Shown: positions 1-7,552, counted from the stretch's first letter. The stretch: 26,626 nucleotides of DNA from CAYMTN01 sp964393335 (GCA_964393335.1 CAYMTN010000051.1:1-26626); one strand, 5' to 3'. Program-made: numbers and translations. The notes: generated by a model not told the origin, from the letters alone.

Positions 1-1
1 A

Positions 2-787
2 CACCAATACGGACACGGCAAGGCGGAGTACTTCTCAAGTGGATTTGAAGGCGCTCTGATACTCGTCGCGGCTGGCGGTATTATCGGTACTAGCGTTCAT
101 CGTCTGTTCAACCTTCAAGCCATTGAGCAAGTGGGAATCGGTGTAGTTATTTCAGCCGGAGCATCGCTGGTCAATCTGTTCGTAGCACAAATTCTGCTTC
201 GCGCAGGGCGGCAGTACAACTCTATTACGTTAGAAGCGGATTCACGCCACCTGATGACTGATGTATGGACTTCTGTGGGGGTAGTTGTGGGGGTTGGCGC
301 AGTGGCCATTACTGGTTGGGCATGGTTAGATCCGGTGATTGCCTTGCTCGTCGCCGTCAACATTGTCTGGTCCGGCCTTCACTTGATTCGGCGCTCAATG
401 CTAGGGTTGCTTGATACGGCACTTCCAAACGATGAATATTTGAAAGTAACTTCCATTTTGAAACAGTATCAGCAGCAAGAAGGAGTCGATTGGCATGCTC
501 TGCGCACTCGCTCCGCAGGCTCACGCCGTTTTGTTTCCGTTCATCTGTTAGTGCCCGATGCCTGGACGGTACGCGAAGGACATGATCTGGCAGAACGAGT
601 TGAACAGAGTATCCGGGAAACTCTGTCTTCCGTTACGGTCTTTACCCATGTCGAACCACTCGGCGATCCAACTTCGTGGAACGATACCATGCTGGATCGA
701 TCTGCAACATCGATAACCTCGAACTCGTCAGGGATAGATGCTTATGATCGGTGTCCTGGACCCTCGCTACCACCCCGCAAGTTGTGA
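2..787 (+). CDS. Cation diffusion facilitator (CDF) family transporter, 5' partial
   Basis: This is the C-terminal part of a membrane antiporter that exports divalent metals such as Zn, Mn or Fe in exchange for protons. The reading frame is open from base 2, so the true start lies outside the window. The visible protein begins with HQYGHGKAEYFSS, the CDF loop before TM3. Hydrophobic segments follow, then the TM5 metal-site motif HLMTD inside LEADSRHLMTDVWTSVG, then TM6. The cytoplasmic domain has the usual SAGSRRFVSVHLLVP strand and a TVFTHVEPLGDP end. About 30 residues after that end (to SLPPRKL) are not typical of the family and may be an extension. Neighbouring genes do not suggest a metal. 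Family assignment is firm; the substrate is unknown. Confidence 0.93.
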   Translation, partial: HQYGHGKAEYFSSGFEGALILVAAGGIIGTSVHRLFNLQAIEQVGIGVVISAGASLVNLFVAQILLRAGRQYNSITLEADSRHLMTDVWTSVGVVVGVGAVAITGWAWLDPVIALLVAVNIVWSGLHLIRRSMLGLLDTALPNDEYLKVTSILKQYQQQEGVDWHALRTRSAGSRRFVSVHLLVPDAWTVREGHDLAERVEQSIRETLSSVTVFTHVEPLGDPTSWNDTMLDRSATSITSNSSGIDAYDRCPGPSLPPRKL

Positions 788-1260
788 TGGACAAAACAAA
801 ACGGTTGCTACTGATGTGACATCCTCCCACTGTTTTCCCTCCACTAAATCGGATCAATCCCATAGGCATCCGACGCGGAAACTTACGACACGTGGCACCG
901 GTGTGTGATTGCGCAAGTGGTAATGGATCAACACATCGAACTGGTAGCGTGGCCGATTCTACCTGGGGCCAAAACCATTGCTGTCCCCTCGCGACTGGAA
1001 CAGGCCTCACCTCCCGATGGTATAACATCCTGGCTGGTCTTTTCCACTGTGGTGATGGACAATCCGCTGACAGTGCTGAACCTCGACCCGCTAGTAAAAG
1101 GATTCTCAAGCGCTAGAGACCATTTGAGGAGTCAAGTTTCCGCCTAGATATCTTTACTTTGTCAAAAGCTTGGTGGAGGAAATCAGGTGGAATCCTGTAA
1201 TGTGAGGGTAAATCGAGAGCAAGACAACGCTCAAAGTTTTCAAGTGAGAGTTCGTGAAAC
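788..1260. other. Intergenic stretch without a convincing gene
   Basis: These 473 bases separate the convergent CDF gene and Gfo/Idh gene. A GTG-initiated frame at 905-1147 on the plus strand (80 codons) has a fairly protein-like composition (VIAQVVMDQHIELVAWPILPG at its start). It matches nothing I recognise and has no clear ribosome binding site. It could be a gene scrap. I see no strong terminator hairpin, RNA gene or repeat here. Confidence 0.4.
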
Positions 1261-2349
1261 TTATTCAACTTGAACCGGAAATTTCACAGGTGCACGATCG
1301 CGGTTCGAGCGATAGATCGCGGTGAACATCTCGACAGTGACCCGTCCGTCCAAAGCCGTGACCAGTGGGTCGCGATCCTCGAGGATGGCCTGTAAGAAAT
1401 CTTGCACCTGCAAGCGATGATAGTGTGAGGTAGCATCGAGTGTCTCAAATGTCGCTTTGTCCTCCGCCTGCCATTTTTCGAGCAGATGGTCTTCACCCGG
1501 CACAGTCCACAGGTCGTTGATCGGCGGCTCCTGGACAGTTGTCATTCCGGAAATGAACATCGACCCTCCATCAGTCTGCACGCCGACTGACGCGCCGTTC
1601 TCGCCATGAACATGAACTTTGCCGAAAAGACCCGGCCTCTGGGAGTTGCTGACAACAATCGACCCCAGGCCACCATTCGTGAATCGAATCGCCGCAACCG
1701 CCGTGTCTTCCACCTCGATGAACGGGTGGTTCAGGTTATCCCGATACCCGAACATCTCGGCGATAGGTCCCATGAACCACTGAAGCAGATCCAATTGGTG
1801 CGGTGCCTGATTCACCAATACGCCACCCCCCTCACCATCCCAGGTGCCGCGCCAGCCATCTGATTCGTAATACGCTTTGTCCCGCCACCCTAGCAGCATG
1901 ACCAGCCCTAATATGGGCCGCCCGATTTTGCCCGCGTTCAGGGCTTTCTTCACACGCATAACCGGCTCGTACCAGCGTCGCTGGCTGATAACGCCCAACT
2001 TCACGCTAGCGGCGTTGGCGCTGGCGATCATGGCATCACAATCTTGCAGGGTCGAGGCGAACGGTTTTTCTACGAGGACATGCGCACCTGCTTCCATGGC
2101 AGCAATTGCCGGTACGGCGTGAACTGGGTGCGGGGTGCATACCATGACCGCTTGTGCCCCTGTCACAGCGATCATCTGCCCCACGTCGACAAAAGCCTTG
2201 ACACCATAGCGAGCAGCAAAAGCCTGAGTGCGACCCAAATCACGTCCACAAACGGCCACAAACTCCGATTCAGGGAGGCTGGCCAGTGCCTGAGCGTGTG
2301 TGTGTCCAACTTTCCCGCCGCCGATGACGGCGGTTCTTAATTTTTCCAT
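1261..2349 (-). CDS. Gfo/Idh/MocA family NAD(P)-dependent oxidoreductase
   Basis: The predicted protein is a 362-residue cytoplasmic dehydrogenase of the Gfo/Idh/MocA family, which oxidises or reduces sugars, inositols and related polyols. Visible features are the Rossmann GGGKVG motif at residues 10-15, the EKP motif at 94-96 that contacts cofactor and substrate, and GGGVLVNQAPHQLD at 174-187 with the expected catalytic His184 and Asp187. Length is normal for the family. I chose the ATG at 2349 because the Rossmann strand follows directly and AGGGA lies about 8 bases upstream; an in-frame start 31 codons earlier would add an unrelated tail. It lies 123 bp downstream of the dehydrogenase ending at 2473, on the same strand, so co-transcription is likely. 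The exact substrate cannot be read from sequence. Confidence 0.92.
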   Translation of the reverse strand: MEKLRTAVIGGGKVGHTHAQALASLPESEFVAVCGRDLGRTQAFAARYGVKAFVDVGQMIAVTGAQAVMVCTPHPVHAVPAIAAMEAGAHVLVEKPFASTLQDCDAMIASANAASVKLGVISQRRWYEPVMRVKKALNAGKIGRPILGLVMLLGWRDKAYYESDGWRGTWDGEGGGVLVNQAPHQLDLLQWFMGPIAEMFGYRDNLNHPFIEVEDTAVAAIRFTNGGLGSIVVSNSQRPGLFGKVHVHGENGASVGVQTDGGSMFISGMTTVQEPPINDLWTVPGEDHLLEKWQAEDKATFETLDATSHYHRLQVQDFLQAILEDRDPLVTALDGRVTVEMFTAIYRSNRDRAPVKFPVQVE

Positions 2350-2403
2350 GGCGTTTTCCCTACTAAATCTAAATACGGTCAGATTGATTCCGCCGGTTCG
2401 ATT

Positions 2404-2423
2404 GGGCGCGGCAAGCAGCGCCC
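2404..2423 (-). repeat. Hairpin between the two dehydrogenase genes
   Basis: The 6-bp arms GGGCGC and GCGCCC enclose an 8-base loop in the 123-bp spacer between the ADH-like gene and the Gfo/Idh gene. No T-run follows on the minus strand, so it is more likely an intercistronic mRNA stem or a small dispersed repeat than a terminator. Confidence 0.4.
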
Positions 2424-2472
2424 CTACGAAAACATCCTGCAAGATTTCTGGGATTGTACTTAGGATTGCGTG

Positions 2473-3504
2473 TCAGGGAGTAAGAATAACCTTCAGCAGA
2501 CCTGGCTCACGCGCGTACAACCGCTCGAACCATGCGGCTCCTTCTGCCAGCGGCGCAACGGCACTGATCAGCACGTCGACATTGATCGCCCCGCGCGCGA
2601 TCAAATCCAGGCATGCCGGATATTCGCCTTGCGATGCACACGAGCCGTACAACGTCAGTTCACGCGTGACCACGGCTTGCAGCGGCAGGTCCACGCTGGG
2701 AGACAGATTCCCGACGAGCGTGAGCGCTCCCCCCTTGCGCAAAACGCGAACCGCCAAATCAACGGTCGGAGCTATTCCGACGACTTCAAATGCCACAGCA
2801 GCTCCACGATTCCCGGTCATCCCCTGGACATGTGCCACCACGTCAACTTCTTCCGGATTCAGAGCTGCATCGGCCCCCAAAGTGATCGCCAAGTTCAGGC
2901 GATCTTGATCGCGGTCTACCGCGATGATCTGACCGCACCCGGCATGCCTCAGTACCTGGACGATCAACAAACCAATCATGCCCGTCCCGACGACAACAGC
3001 CGTATCATTCAACGCCATCGGCGTACGCTCGACAGCGTGGACTGCAATCGACACCGGCTCGACGAGCGCAGCCCGTTCAGATGTCAGGGTTTCAGGGATG
3101 CGGTACAAGATGTGCTGAGGGACTGCCACGAATTCAGCAAATGCGCCGTGTTGCCGGTAGTCTTCACAGGAAACACCCAAAACACGGCGATTGTCACACA
3201 GGTTTATCTCACCGCGGCGACAGTAAAAACATTTACCACAGGAGATCGTGGAGTCGAATGTAACGCGATCGCCAGGATTCCACCCGGTAACCTGTTGCCC
3301 TACGCGCGCGATCACCCCGGCTGATTCGTGCCCCATAATAATCGGCGGAATCCGCCGCCCGGAGCTGCCATCCATCCCATGAACGTCACTGCCGCAGATG
3401 CCGGTATCTTTCACCTGGACCAACACGTCCTCAGGCCCAATGCTGGGTTCGGGTACGTCCTTATAGACGAAACGATGATACTGCTCAAGCACGAGGGCTT
3501 TCAT
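2473..3504 (-). CDS. Zinc-dependent medium-chain alcohol/polyol dehydrogenase
   Basis: The protein is a 343-residue medium-chain dehydrogenase, probably NAD-dependent, acting on a sugar alcohol or similar secondary alcohol. The catalytic zinc site is seen as Cys37, His59-Glu60 in MGHESAG, and Glu149. The structural zinc lobe is complete with Cys89, Cys92, Cys95 and Cys103. The nucleotide fold has GTGMIG at 173-178, and Asp197 at the end of the second strand (AVDRD) favours NAD over NADP. The sequence resembles the sorbitol / galactitol-1-phosphate / threonine dehydrogenase branch; I cannot separate these. GGAGAA lies 10 bases before the ATG. It is first in a two-gene minus-strand set with the Gfo/Idh gene, which fits oxidation of sugars released by the nearby glycosidases. 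Confidence 0.93.
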   Translation of the reverse strand: MKALVLEQYHRFVYKDVPEPSIGPEDVLVQVKDTGICGSDVHGMDGSSGRRIPPIIMGHESAGVIARVGQQVTGWNPGDRVTFDSTISCGKCFYCRRGEINLCDNRRVLGVSCEDYRQHGAFAEFVAVPQHILYRIPETLTSERAALVEPVSIAVHAVERTPMALNDTAVVVGTGMIGLLIVQVLRHAGCGQIIAVDRDQDRLNLAITLGADAALNPEEVDVVAHVQGMTGNRGAAVAFEVVGIAPTVDLAVRVLRKGGALTLVGNLSPSVDLPLQAVVTRELTLYGSCASQGEYPACLDLIARGAINVDVLISAVAPLAEGAAWFERLYAREPGLLKVILTP

Positions 3505-3870
3505 AAGTCAACCGTTCTCCGCATTAGACGGCTTCTATCGATGTAGTCAATGGTCGCTGGGCGCTGCTGTACGTGGCTGAGAATCGCCTGGGGAATGCAT
3601 TTCACCCTCAACACCTGCCATTATAGTTCCCGACCTATTCTAGAGCGAGCAAGCAGCAAGCGGGCAGCCCAGAGATGATCACAATCGTGTGTTTTTGACC
3701 AAGTACAAGTGATTCAGCCGCAGGTTCGGTGATGCAGGTCTCAAGAGGGATGTAAGGCGCGACGGTGTGGCAGATCAAAGCGCGCGCGTCTATACATGGC
3801 GCGCTTGATCACCTTCAAGCGGTTGACTTGCCCTCTAGCCGGTCTTTCACTCTCTTTCAATTCATATCCA
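3505..3870. other. Intergenic region upstream of the dehydrogenase operon
   Basis: No convincing gene is present. Besides the weak minus-strand -10 box, the part from about 3815 encodes DHLQAVDLPSSRSF in one plus-strand frame. This resembles HQGIDQQIPVRRSF in the transposase relic near 6070, so the decayed insertion-sequence copy ending at 3972 probably begins before 3871. Confidence 0.35.
3620..3625 (-). promoter_or_regulatory. Possible -10 box for the dehydrogenase operon
   Basis: Read on the minus strand this is a perfect TATAAT, about 115 bases upstream of the dehydrogenase ATG. No good -35 is present at 16-18 bp (the best TTGCTC-like hexamer is 21 bp away), so the assignment is weak. 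Confidence 0.3.
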
Positions 3871-3972
3871 GTTCGGCATCGTAATGTGCTCAGCGGCGTC
3901 AATCATGACTACTGCTGCGAGGCTGTGTAGGCTTCAATCTCTCCGCAGATCGTTTTTTAACCCTACGGGATA
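3871..3972 (+). mobile_element. Decayed insertion-sequence 3' end, copy A
   Basis: Aligned by eye with 6121-6224, these 102 bases match at about 73 positions with one 2-base gap. The last 22 bases match at 19, ending in both copies with ACGGGATA. Most differences are transitions, with copy A usually carrying the A or T. The conceptual frame also keeps transposase-tail similarity (SAASIMTTAARL versus LAASSMTATGRP in copy B). It is therefore a second, more decayed relic of the element seen at 5774-6224. Copies A and B lie in direct orientation on either side of the small gene and the GH27 gene. Confidence 0.6.
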
Positions 3973-3999
3973 CTTGAAGAAAAAATGACCGGAATTCGG

Positions 4000-4005
4000 T
4001 ATAGT
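4000..4005 (+). promoter_or_regulatory. Likely -10 box for the small ABM-like gene
   Basis: TATAGT lies 33 bases before the chosen ATG at 4039. A TTGAAG hexamer sits 20 bp upstream, a long spacer. The location inside the longer in-frame reading that begins at 3985 is one reason to prefer the 4039 start. Confidence 0.35.
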
Positions 4006-4038
4006 AGTCGTGTGATAGCGGCGAAAGGAACGCCAGCG

Positions 4039-4347
4039 ATGATCGTACGGCTGTGGCACGGACGAGTGCCGACGGACAAAGCGCCTGCCTACCGGAAGTT
4101 TCTCAATGAACGCGCCATTCCCGATTACCGGTCGGTGGTGGACAACATCAGCGTTCATATTTTAGAACGTCAAGAAGCGAACGTCACCCACTTCATGACC
4201 ATGACCTTCTGGGAAAACATGGACGCCATCCGTCGCTTTGCAGGGGATGCCGTCGAGGTGGCTAAGTACTACCCGCAAGACCGCGACTTTCTGCTTGAAT
4301 TCGAGCCAACCGTAGTCCATTATGAAGTCGTTGGCCGTGCGGAGTGA
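4039..4347 (+). CDS. Small protein, ABM-like (dimeric alpha/beta barrel) fold suspected
   Basis: A 102-residue cytoplasmic protein starting MIVRLWHGRVPTDKAPAYRK and ending VVHYEVVGRAE. The layout is a first beta strand (IVRLWHG), a helix with a Tyr-rich face (AYRKFLNERAIPDYR), strands around VHILERQ and VTHFMTMTFW, a helix (MDAIRRFAG) and a last strand. This is the size and pattern of antibiotic-biosynthesis-monooxygenase-like proteins, many of which have no known enzyme activity. AAAGGA sits 9 bases before the ATG at 4039; an in-frame start at 3985 would put the putative -10 box inside the gene. It is followed by the alpha-galactosidase 123 bp later on the same strand. Function is unknown; the fold call is inferred from pattern only. 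Confidence 0.7.
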   Translation: MIVRLWHGRVPTDKAPAYRKFLNERAIPDYRSVVDNISVHILERQEANVTHFMTMTFWENMDAIRRFAGDAVEVAKYYPQDRDFLLEFEPTVVHYEVVGRAE

Positions 4348-4384
4348 GACACCCGGTTGGGCCTGCACTCACTCCTGCACCACT

Positions 4385-4397
4385 ATCGGGAACCGAT
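4385..4397. promoter_or_regulatory. Small palindrome upstream of the GH27 gene
   Basis: ATCGG-GAA-CCGAT has perfect 5-bp arms and lies 74 bases before the alpha-galactosidase ATG. It could be an operator, but it does not match the TGTGA-type operators found beside lacI and could be chance. Confidence 0.2.
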
Positions 4398-4470
4398 TAC
4401 AGCCATTTTGTTCTGGGATTAGACAATCCATTCATTCCTGTTTTTTTCGTCCTCAAGAAAGGAAGCGAAA

Positions 4471-5742
4471 ATGAGTACAAACAACGGTTTAGCCCCAATA
4501 CCGCCAATGGGGTGGAACAGTTGGGACTGCTATGGGCCGACTGTTCGCGAAGAAGAGGTCAAAGCCAATGGCGATTTTATGGCCGCTCATCTTCTCAAGT
4601 ACGGCTGGAACACCGTCGTGGTGGATATTCAATGGTATGAGCCAGCGGCAAAAGCAGGCGGATATCGTCCGAATGCCGACTTGATCATGGATGAATACGG
4701 ACGTTTATTGCCTGCTGAGAATCGCTTTCCTTCTGCTGTAAAGGGTGCAGGCTTCAAATTTCTAGCCGATTATGTGCATAGTCTGGGACTCAAATTCGGC
4801 CTTCACATCATGCGCGGTATTCCCCGCCAGGCCGTCCACGCAAACCTGCCCATTCTGAATACACCCTTTCGGGCGCAGGACATTGCCGATCCAGGGCGGA
4901 TTTGCCCATGGAATGACGATATGATCGGCATTGATATGTCAAAACCCGGCTCGCAAGCGTATTATGACTCGATCCTGGCCCTCTACGCTGAATGGGGGGT
5001 CGATTTTATCAAAGCCGACGATATGCTTTACCNNNNNNNNNNTGAAGGGGTAAGGCACGCTATTGAGTCTACAAATCGAAATATCGTGTTGAGCCTCTCC
5101 CCCGGCGTCAACCTCACCACAGACCATAGTGATCACCTCAAGCAGAACTGCGAGCTTTTCCGTATCTCCGGCGATTTCTGGGATCGTTGGGAAGATTTGA
5201 AAGCTCATTTTGACATATGCAGAACATGGTCGCCTTATACCGGCCCCGGCTGTTGGGCGGATGCTGATATGCTGCCGCTGGGACGCATTGGCATTCGCGC
5301 AGAACGGGGCGTGGACCGCCAATCCTTGTTGACCCATGATGAACAGATTACGCTCATGACCTTATGGGCGATCTGCCGATCTCCTTTGATGTTTGGTGGC
5401 GATTTGCCCAGCAGCGATGACTTCACCTTGAGTCTGCTCACCAACGATGAGGTTCTCAGGGTGAATCAAGCGAGTTGTGCAAATGGTGAGATCATGCGTC
5501 AGGGCGATCATATTGCCTGGACCGCCCGATGCCTTGACTCCGATGACCGGTTTCTCGCCCTATTCAACATTGGCGAAGACCCTTCTGCACTCGTTGAGAT
5601 CGATCTCGCGCTGCTCGGCACTAGACCCAGCTACCATGTCCGCGATCTGTGGGCAAGAACCGATCTGGGAACCGCGCACGGGGTATGGCACCAGCACCTC
5701 GCACCTCATGCTGCAAAGTTATATCTGCTGCACCGTGTTTAG
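4471..5742 (+). CDS. Glycoside hydrolase family 27, alpha-galactosidase-like
   Basis: A retaining glycosidase that likely removes terminal alpha-galactosyl (or beta-L-arabinopyranosyl) groups from oligosaccharides. It has no signal peptide and so is probably cytoplasmic. The N-terminal barrel opens with the family signature PPMGWNSWDCYG. The nucleophile is expected at Asp183 in DFIKADDM. The acid/base is expected at about Asp235 in FRISGDFWDRW, with Arg231 of the substrate site. The C-terminal part (LFNIGEDPSALVEIDLALLG) is the usual beta-sandwich. AAAGGAAG precedes the ATG by about 8 bases. A 10-base run of N at 5033-5042, just after the nucleophile, hides part of the following loop; the frame stays open across it. 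The stop is 31 bases from a transposase relic. Family call is firm, substrate is inferred. Confidence 0.9.
   Translation: MSTNNGLAPIPPMGWNSWDCYGPTVREEEVKANGDFMAAHLLKYGWNTVVVDIQWYEPAAKAGGYRPNADLIMDEYGRLLPAENRFPSAVKGAGFKFLADYVHSLGLKFGLHIMRGIPRQAVHANLPILNTPFRAQDIADPGRICPWNDDMIGIDMSKPGSQAYYDSILALYAEWGVDFIKADDMLYXXXXEGVRHAIESTNRNIVLSLSPGVNLTTDHSDHLKQNCELFRISGDFWDRWEDLKAHFDICRTWSPYTGPGCWADADMLPLGRIGIRAERGVDRQSLLTHDEQITLMTLWAICRSPLMFGGDLPSSDDFTLSLLTNDEVLRVNQASCANGEIMRQGDHIAWTARCLDSDDRFLALFNIGEDPSALVEIDLALLGTRPSYHVRDLWARTDLGTAHGVWHQHLAPHAAKLYLLHRV
5033..5042. other. Assembly gap (10 N) inside the GH27 gene
   Basis: Ten unknown bases interrupt the alpha-galactosidase coding region. As written they allow four residues between DDMLY and EGVRHAI. 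GH27 relatives I recall usually carry somewhat more residues here, so the run may be a fixed-length placeholder for a gap of unknown size. Confidence 0.85.
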
Positions 5743-5773
5743 AATGAAGAGAATAAGGGGATCGCAAAACTAA

Positions 5774-6224
5774 CAGCCATCGCGGCAGAGGGTCTGGGAC
5801 ATCGAGGGACGCGATCCGGCGATCCAGCTTCTGATCCGCGACAACGACAAAAAGTTCACCCAAGCCTTTGACCCGGTCTTTCGCTCTGAAGGCATTGACG
5901 TCATTCGCAACCCTTCTTACGCCCCGAACGCCAACGCCTTCGCCGGGAGGTGGGTGAGAACCGTCCGCGATGAGTGTCTCAACAAGTTGTTGATCATCAA
6001 CCAGGCTCATCTGCAACGGGTGATGCGGGAATTCGTCGCTTACCACAACACCGCGCGTCGGCACCAGGGCATTGACCAGCAGATTCCTGTCCGCCGATCG
6101 TTCCTGGCGCGTCCGGTCCAGTCCGGTGTCGTAACGTCCCTGGCGGCATCATCCATGACTGCTACTGGGAGGCCGCGTAGGCCCCAACCCCCTCGTGACT
6201 GAGGTTTTTTGACCCAACGGGATA
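5774..6224 (+). pseudogene. IS3-like transposase (DDE integrase core), C-terminal fragment and element end, copy B
   Basis: The open frame 5774-6202 encodes the second half of an integrase-core transposase. QLLIRDNDKKFTQAFDPVF holds the second catalytic Asp region. RNPSYAPNANAFAGRWVRTV is the third catalytic block, and VMREFVAYHNTARRHQGI is the normal tail. The N-terminal half is missing: translation upstream soon meets a stop at 5771. In the third block the catalytic glutamate (normally NAFAERW) is glycine (GGG codon). The copy is therefore dead twice over. It ends at about 6224 with ACGGGATA, as copy A does at 3972. Its last 76 bases overlap the lacI gene on the other strand. Confidence 0.88.
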
Positions 6225-7213
6225 AGCCGCGTGCTCTCGCGCGTAATCAGTCTTGGCGGCAGCACGCGCTGGTAAACCGGCGTATCGGGTTTCTCGATCA
6301 GGTCAATGATATATTCGACGGCAAGCTGCCCCAAGAGTTGAAAGTCCTGCCGGACAGTGGTCAGCCCTGGCACGAAGTGAGCCGACTCCGGGACATCATC
6401 GAAACCGACTACCGACACATCGTCGGGCACATGCAGCCCGCGATGGCGCAGAGCCGTGTGCACTCCCAGCGCCATCGAATCATTGCCGACGAACACCGCC
6501 GTAAACACGGCCCCTTCATCTAGAAGCCGGGACATCGCCCGGTATCCGCCTTCGATAGTGAAATCTGATTCCACGCTTGGCCCCGCTTCTATCCCGTTGT
6601 CCGATAAGGTCGTGAGCCAGCCCTCATGACGGTCATAAGCATCATAGTTCGGCAGCGGACCGCTGATTTCGGCGATCTGCCGGTGGCCCAGGTCGATCAG
6701 GTGTTGGGTTGCCAGCCGCGCGCCCTTGGCCTGATCGTAAACCACCGACGGGAGATTAACCCCTAACCTGGCTCCAATCTGGACGAAGGGGATACCGTGC
6801 GTCAGTTCGATCAGCTTGTCGTAATCATCAACAATCGGGATCAACGGAATCAGGATCAGACCATCGACAAAACGGGAATTGGCGCTTTCGAGGGTGCTGG
6901 CGAACTCGTCGTTGTCGATAGCGGAAATGACGAAATGGTACCCCCGTTCGTGGGTGGTACGTGCCATGTCATACAAAACGCGGTTGAAACCGAAATAGGG
7001 CATCACAACTTCAATCGTGTGAGAGCGTTCGGTCTGGAGGATTTGCGCAGCGCGGTTAGGGTGAAAGCCCAGCACGTCTATCGCTTTGAGAACGCGATGG
7101 CGGGTTGCGACTGAGACATTCGCGTTATTATTAATCACGCGCGAAACGGTTTGGTACGAAACCCCTGCCTCGCGCGCCACGTCGCGTAAAGTTGGTCGTC
7201 GTTTGGATTTCAT
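6149..7213 (-). CDS. LacI family transcriptional repressor
   Basis: A 354-residue sugar-responsive repressor, cytoplasmic and probably dimeric. Residues 8-29 (TLRDVAREAGVSYQTVSRVI) form the helix-turn-helix, and the hinge helix PNRAAQILQTERS follows at about 52-64. The periplasmic-binding-protein-like sensor domain runs to LPPRLITREST. I chose the ATG at 7213 because the HTH follows at once and the predicted transcript begins near 7255; a TTG at 7246 would leave almost no leader. Unusually, the last 24 residues (IPLGQKTSV... to SSSHG) are read from the antisense of insertion-sequence copy B, so the original stop was probably lost. It diverges from the ABC transporter genes and its operator sits in its own promoter, so it probably controls both transcripts and represses itself. 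The inducer is unknown, likely an imported oligosaccharide or its product. Confidence 0.95.
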   Translation of the reverse strand: MKSKRRPTLRDVAREAGVSYQTVSRVINNNANVSVATRHRVLKAIDVLGFHPNRAAQILQTERSHTIEVVMPYFGFNRVLYDMARTTHERGYHFVISAIDNDEFASTLESANSRFVDGLILIPLIPIVDDYDKLIELTHGIPFVQIGARLGVNLPSVVYDQAKGARLATQHLIDLGHRQIAEISGPLPNYDAYDRHEGWLTTLSDNGIEAGPSVESDFTIEGGYRAMSRLLDEGAVFTAVFVGNDSMALGVHTALRHRGLHVPDDVSVVGFDDVPESAHFVPGLTTVRQDFQLLGQLAVEYIIDLIEKPDTPVYQRVLPPRLITRESTRLIPLGQKTSVTRGLGPTRPPSSSHG

Positions 7214-7261
7214 AGTCCCCACCGGAAAATACGAAAGATTTGACAAGTTATGGTCTGCTTC

Positions 7262-7290
7262 ATTGTATGTGAATTGTCACATATTTTCAA
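7262..7290 (-). promoter_or_regulatory. lacI promoter (sigma-70 type)
   Basis: On the minus strand TTGAAA (7290-7285), a 17-bp spacer and TACAAT (7267-7262) form a good -35/-10 pair. Transcription would start near 7255, giving a leader of about 40 bases before the ATG at 7213. Operator O1 fills the spacer. Confidence 0.7.
7266..7283. promoter_or_regulatory. Operator O1 (TGTGA-N4-TCACA palindrome)
   Basis: TATGTGA-ATTG-TCACATA has perfect 7-bp arms around 4 bases and lies between the -35 and -10 of the lacI promoter. Its core recurs at O2 and O3, so it is probably a binding site of the adjacent LacI-family repressor. Confidence 0.75.
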
Positions 7291-7363
7291 GTGTTTTCCC
7301 GCTTCAGATACCATAACCATATCACGAATTATTCTCAAGATACCGGGGAAAATCCCCAACCTC

Positions 7364-7393
7364 TTGAATTAGAGATACAGGGTGTGATATATT
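7364..7393 (+). promoter_or_regulatory. Promoter of the ABC transporter operon
   Basis: TTGAAT (7364-7369), an 18-bp spacer and TATATT (7388-7393) form a plausible sigma-70 promoter. It would give a leader of about 150 bases before the binding-protein ATG at 7553. Operator O2 overlaps the -10 box and the start point, a usual place for repression. Confidence 0.6.
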
Positions 7394-7408
7394 GTGAATA
7401 GTCACAAT
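7391..7408. promoter_or_regulatory. Operator O2 (TGTGA-N4-TCACA palindrome)
   Basis: ATTGTGA-ATAG-TCACAAT has perfect 7-bp arms around 4 bases. It overlaps the -10 box of the transporter promoter. The centre is 125 bp from the centre of O1, close to 12 helical turns, so a DNA loop between O1 and O2 is possible. Confidence 0.75.
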
Positions 7409-7424
7409 TATGAACAGTCACATC
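7407..7424. promoter_or_regulatory. Operator O3, degenerate copy next to O2
   Basis: ATTATGA-ACAG-TCACATC keeps the right half TCACA and has A in place of G in the left TGTGA core. Its centre is 16 bp from that of O2, so the two sites touch. It is probably a weaker or auxiliary site. Confidence 0.5.
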
Positions 7425-7552
7425 CGGCTTCACTCTCTATTCAATGCCACATAAGCCCACGATCTATCGAAAAGGAGTCATGTATCGAGCCAAGCAACCG
7501 TACCCCTAACCTGTTCTTCCGGTCAAATATAGAGTAGGAGGAGTTTAACCCG

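Noticed and set aside
642..1109. 155-codon open frame on the minus strand after the CDF gene
   Set aside because: Its composition (many Arg, Ser, His, Pro) is not protein-like, and it overlaps the end of the CDF gene.
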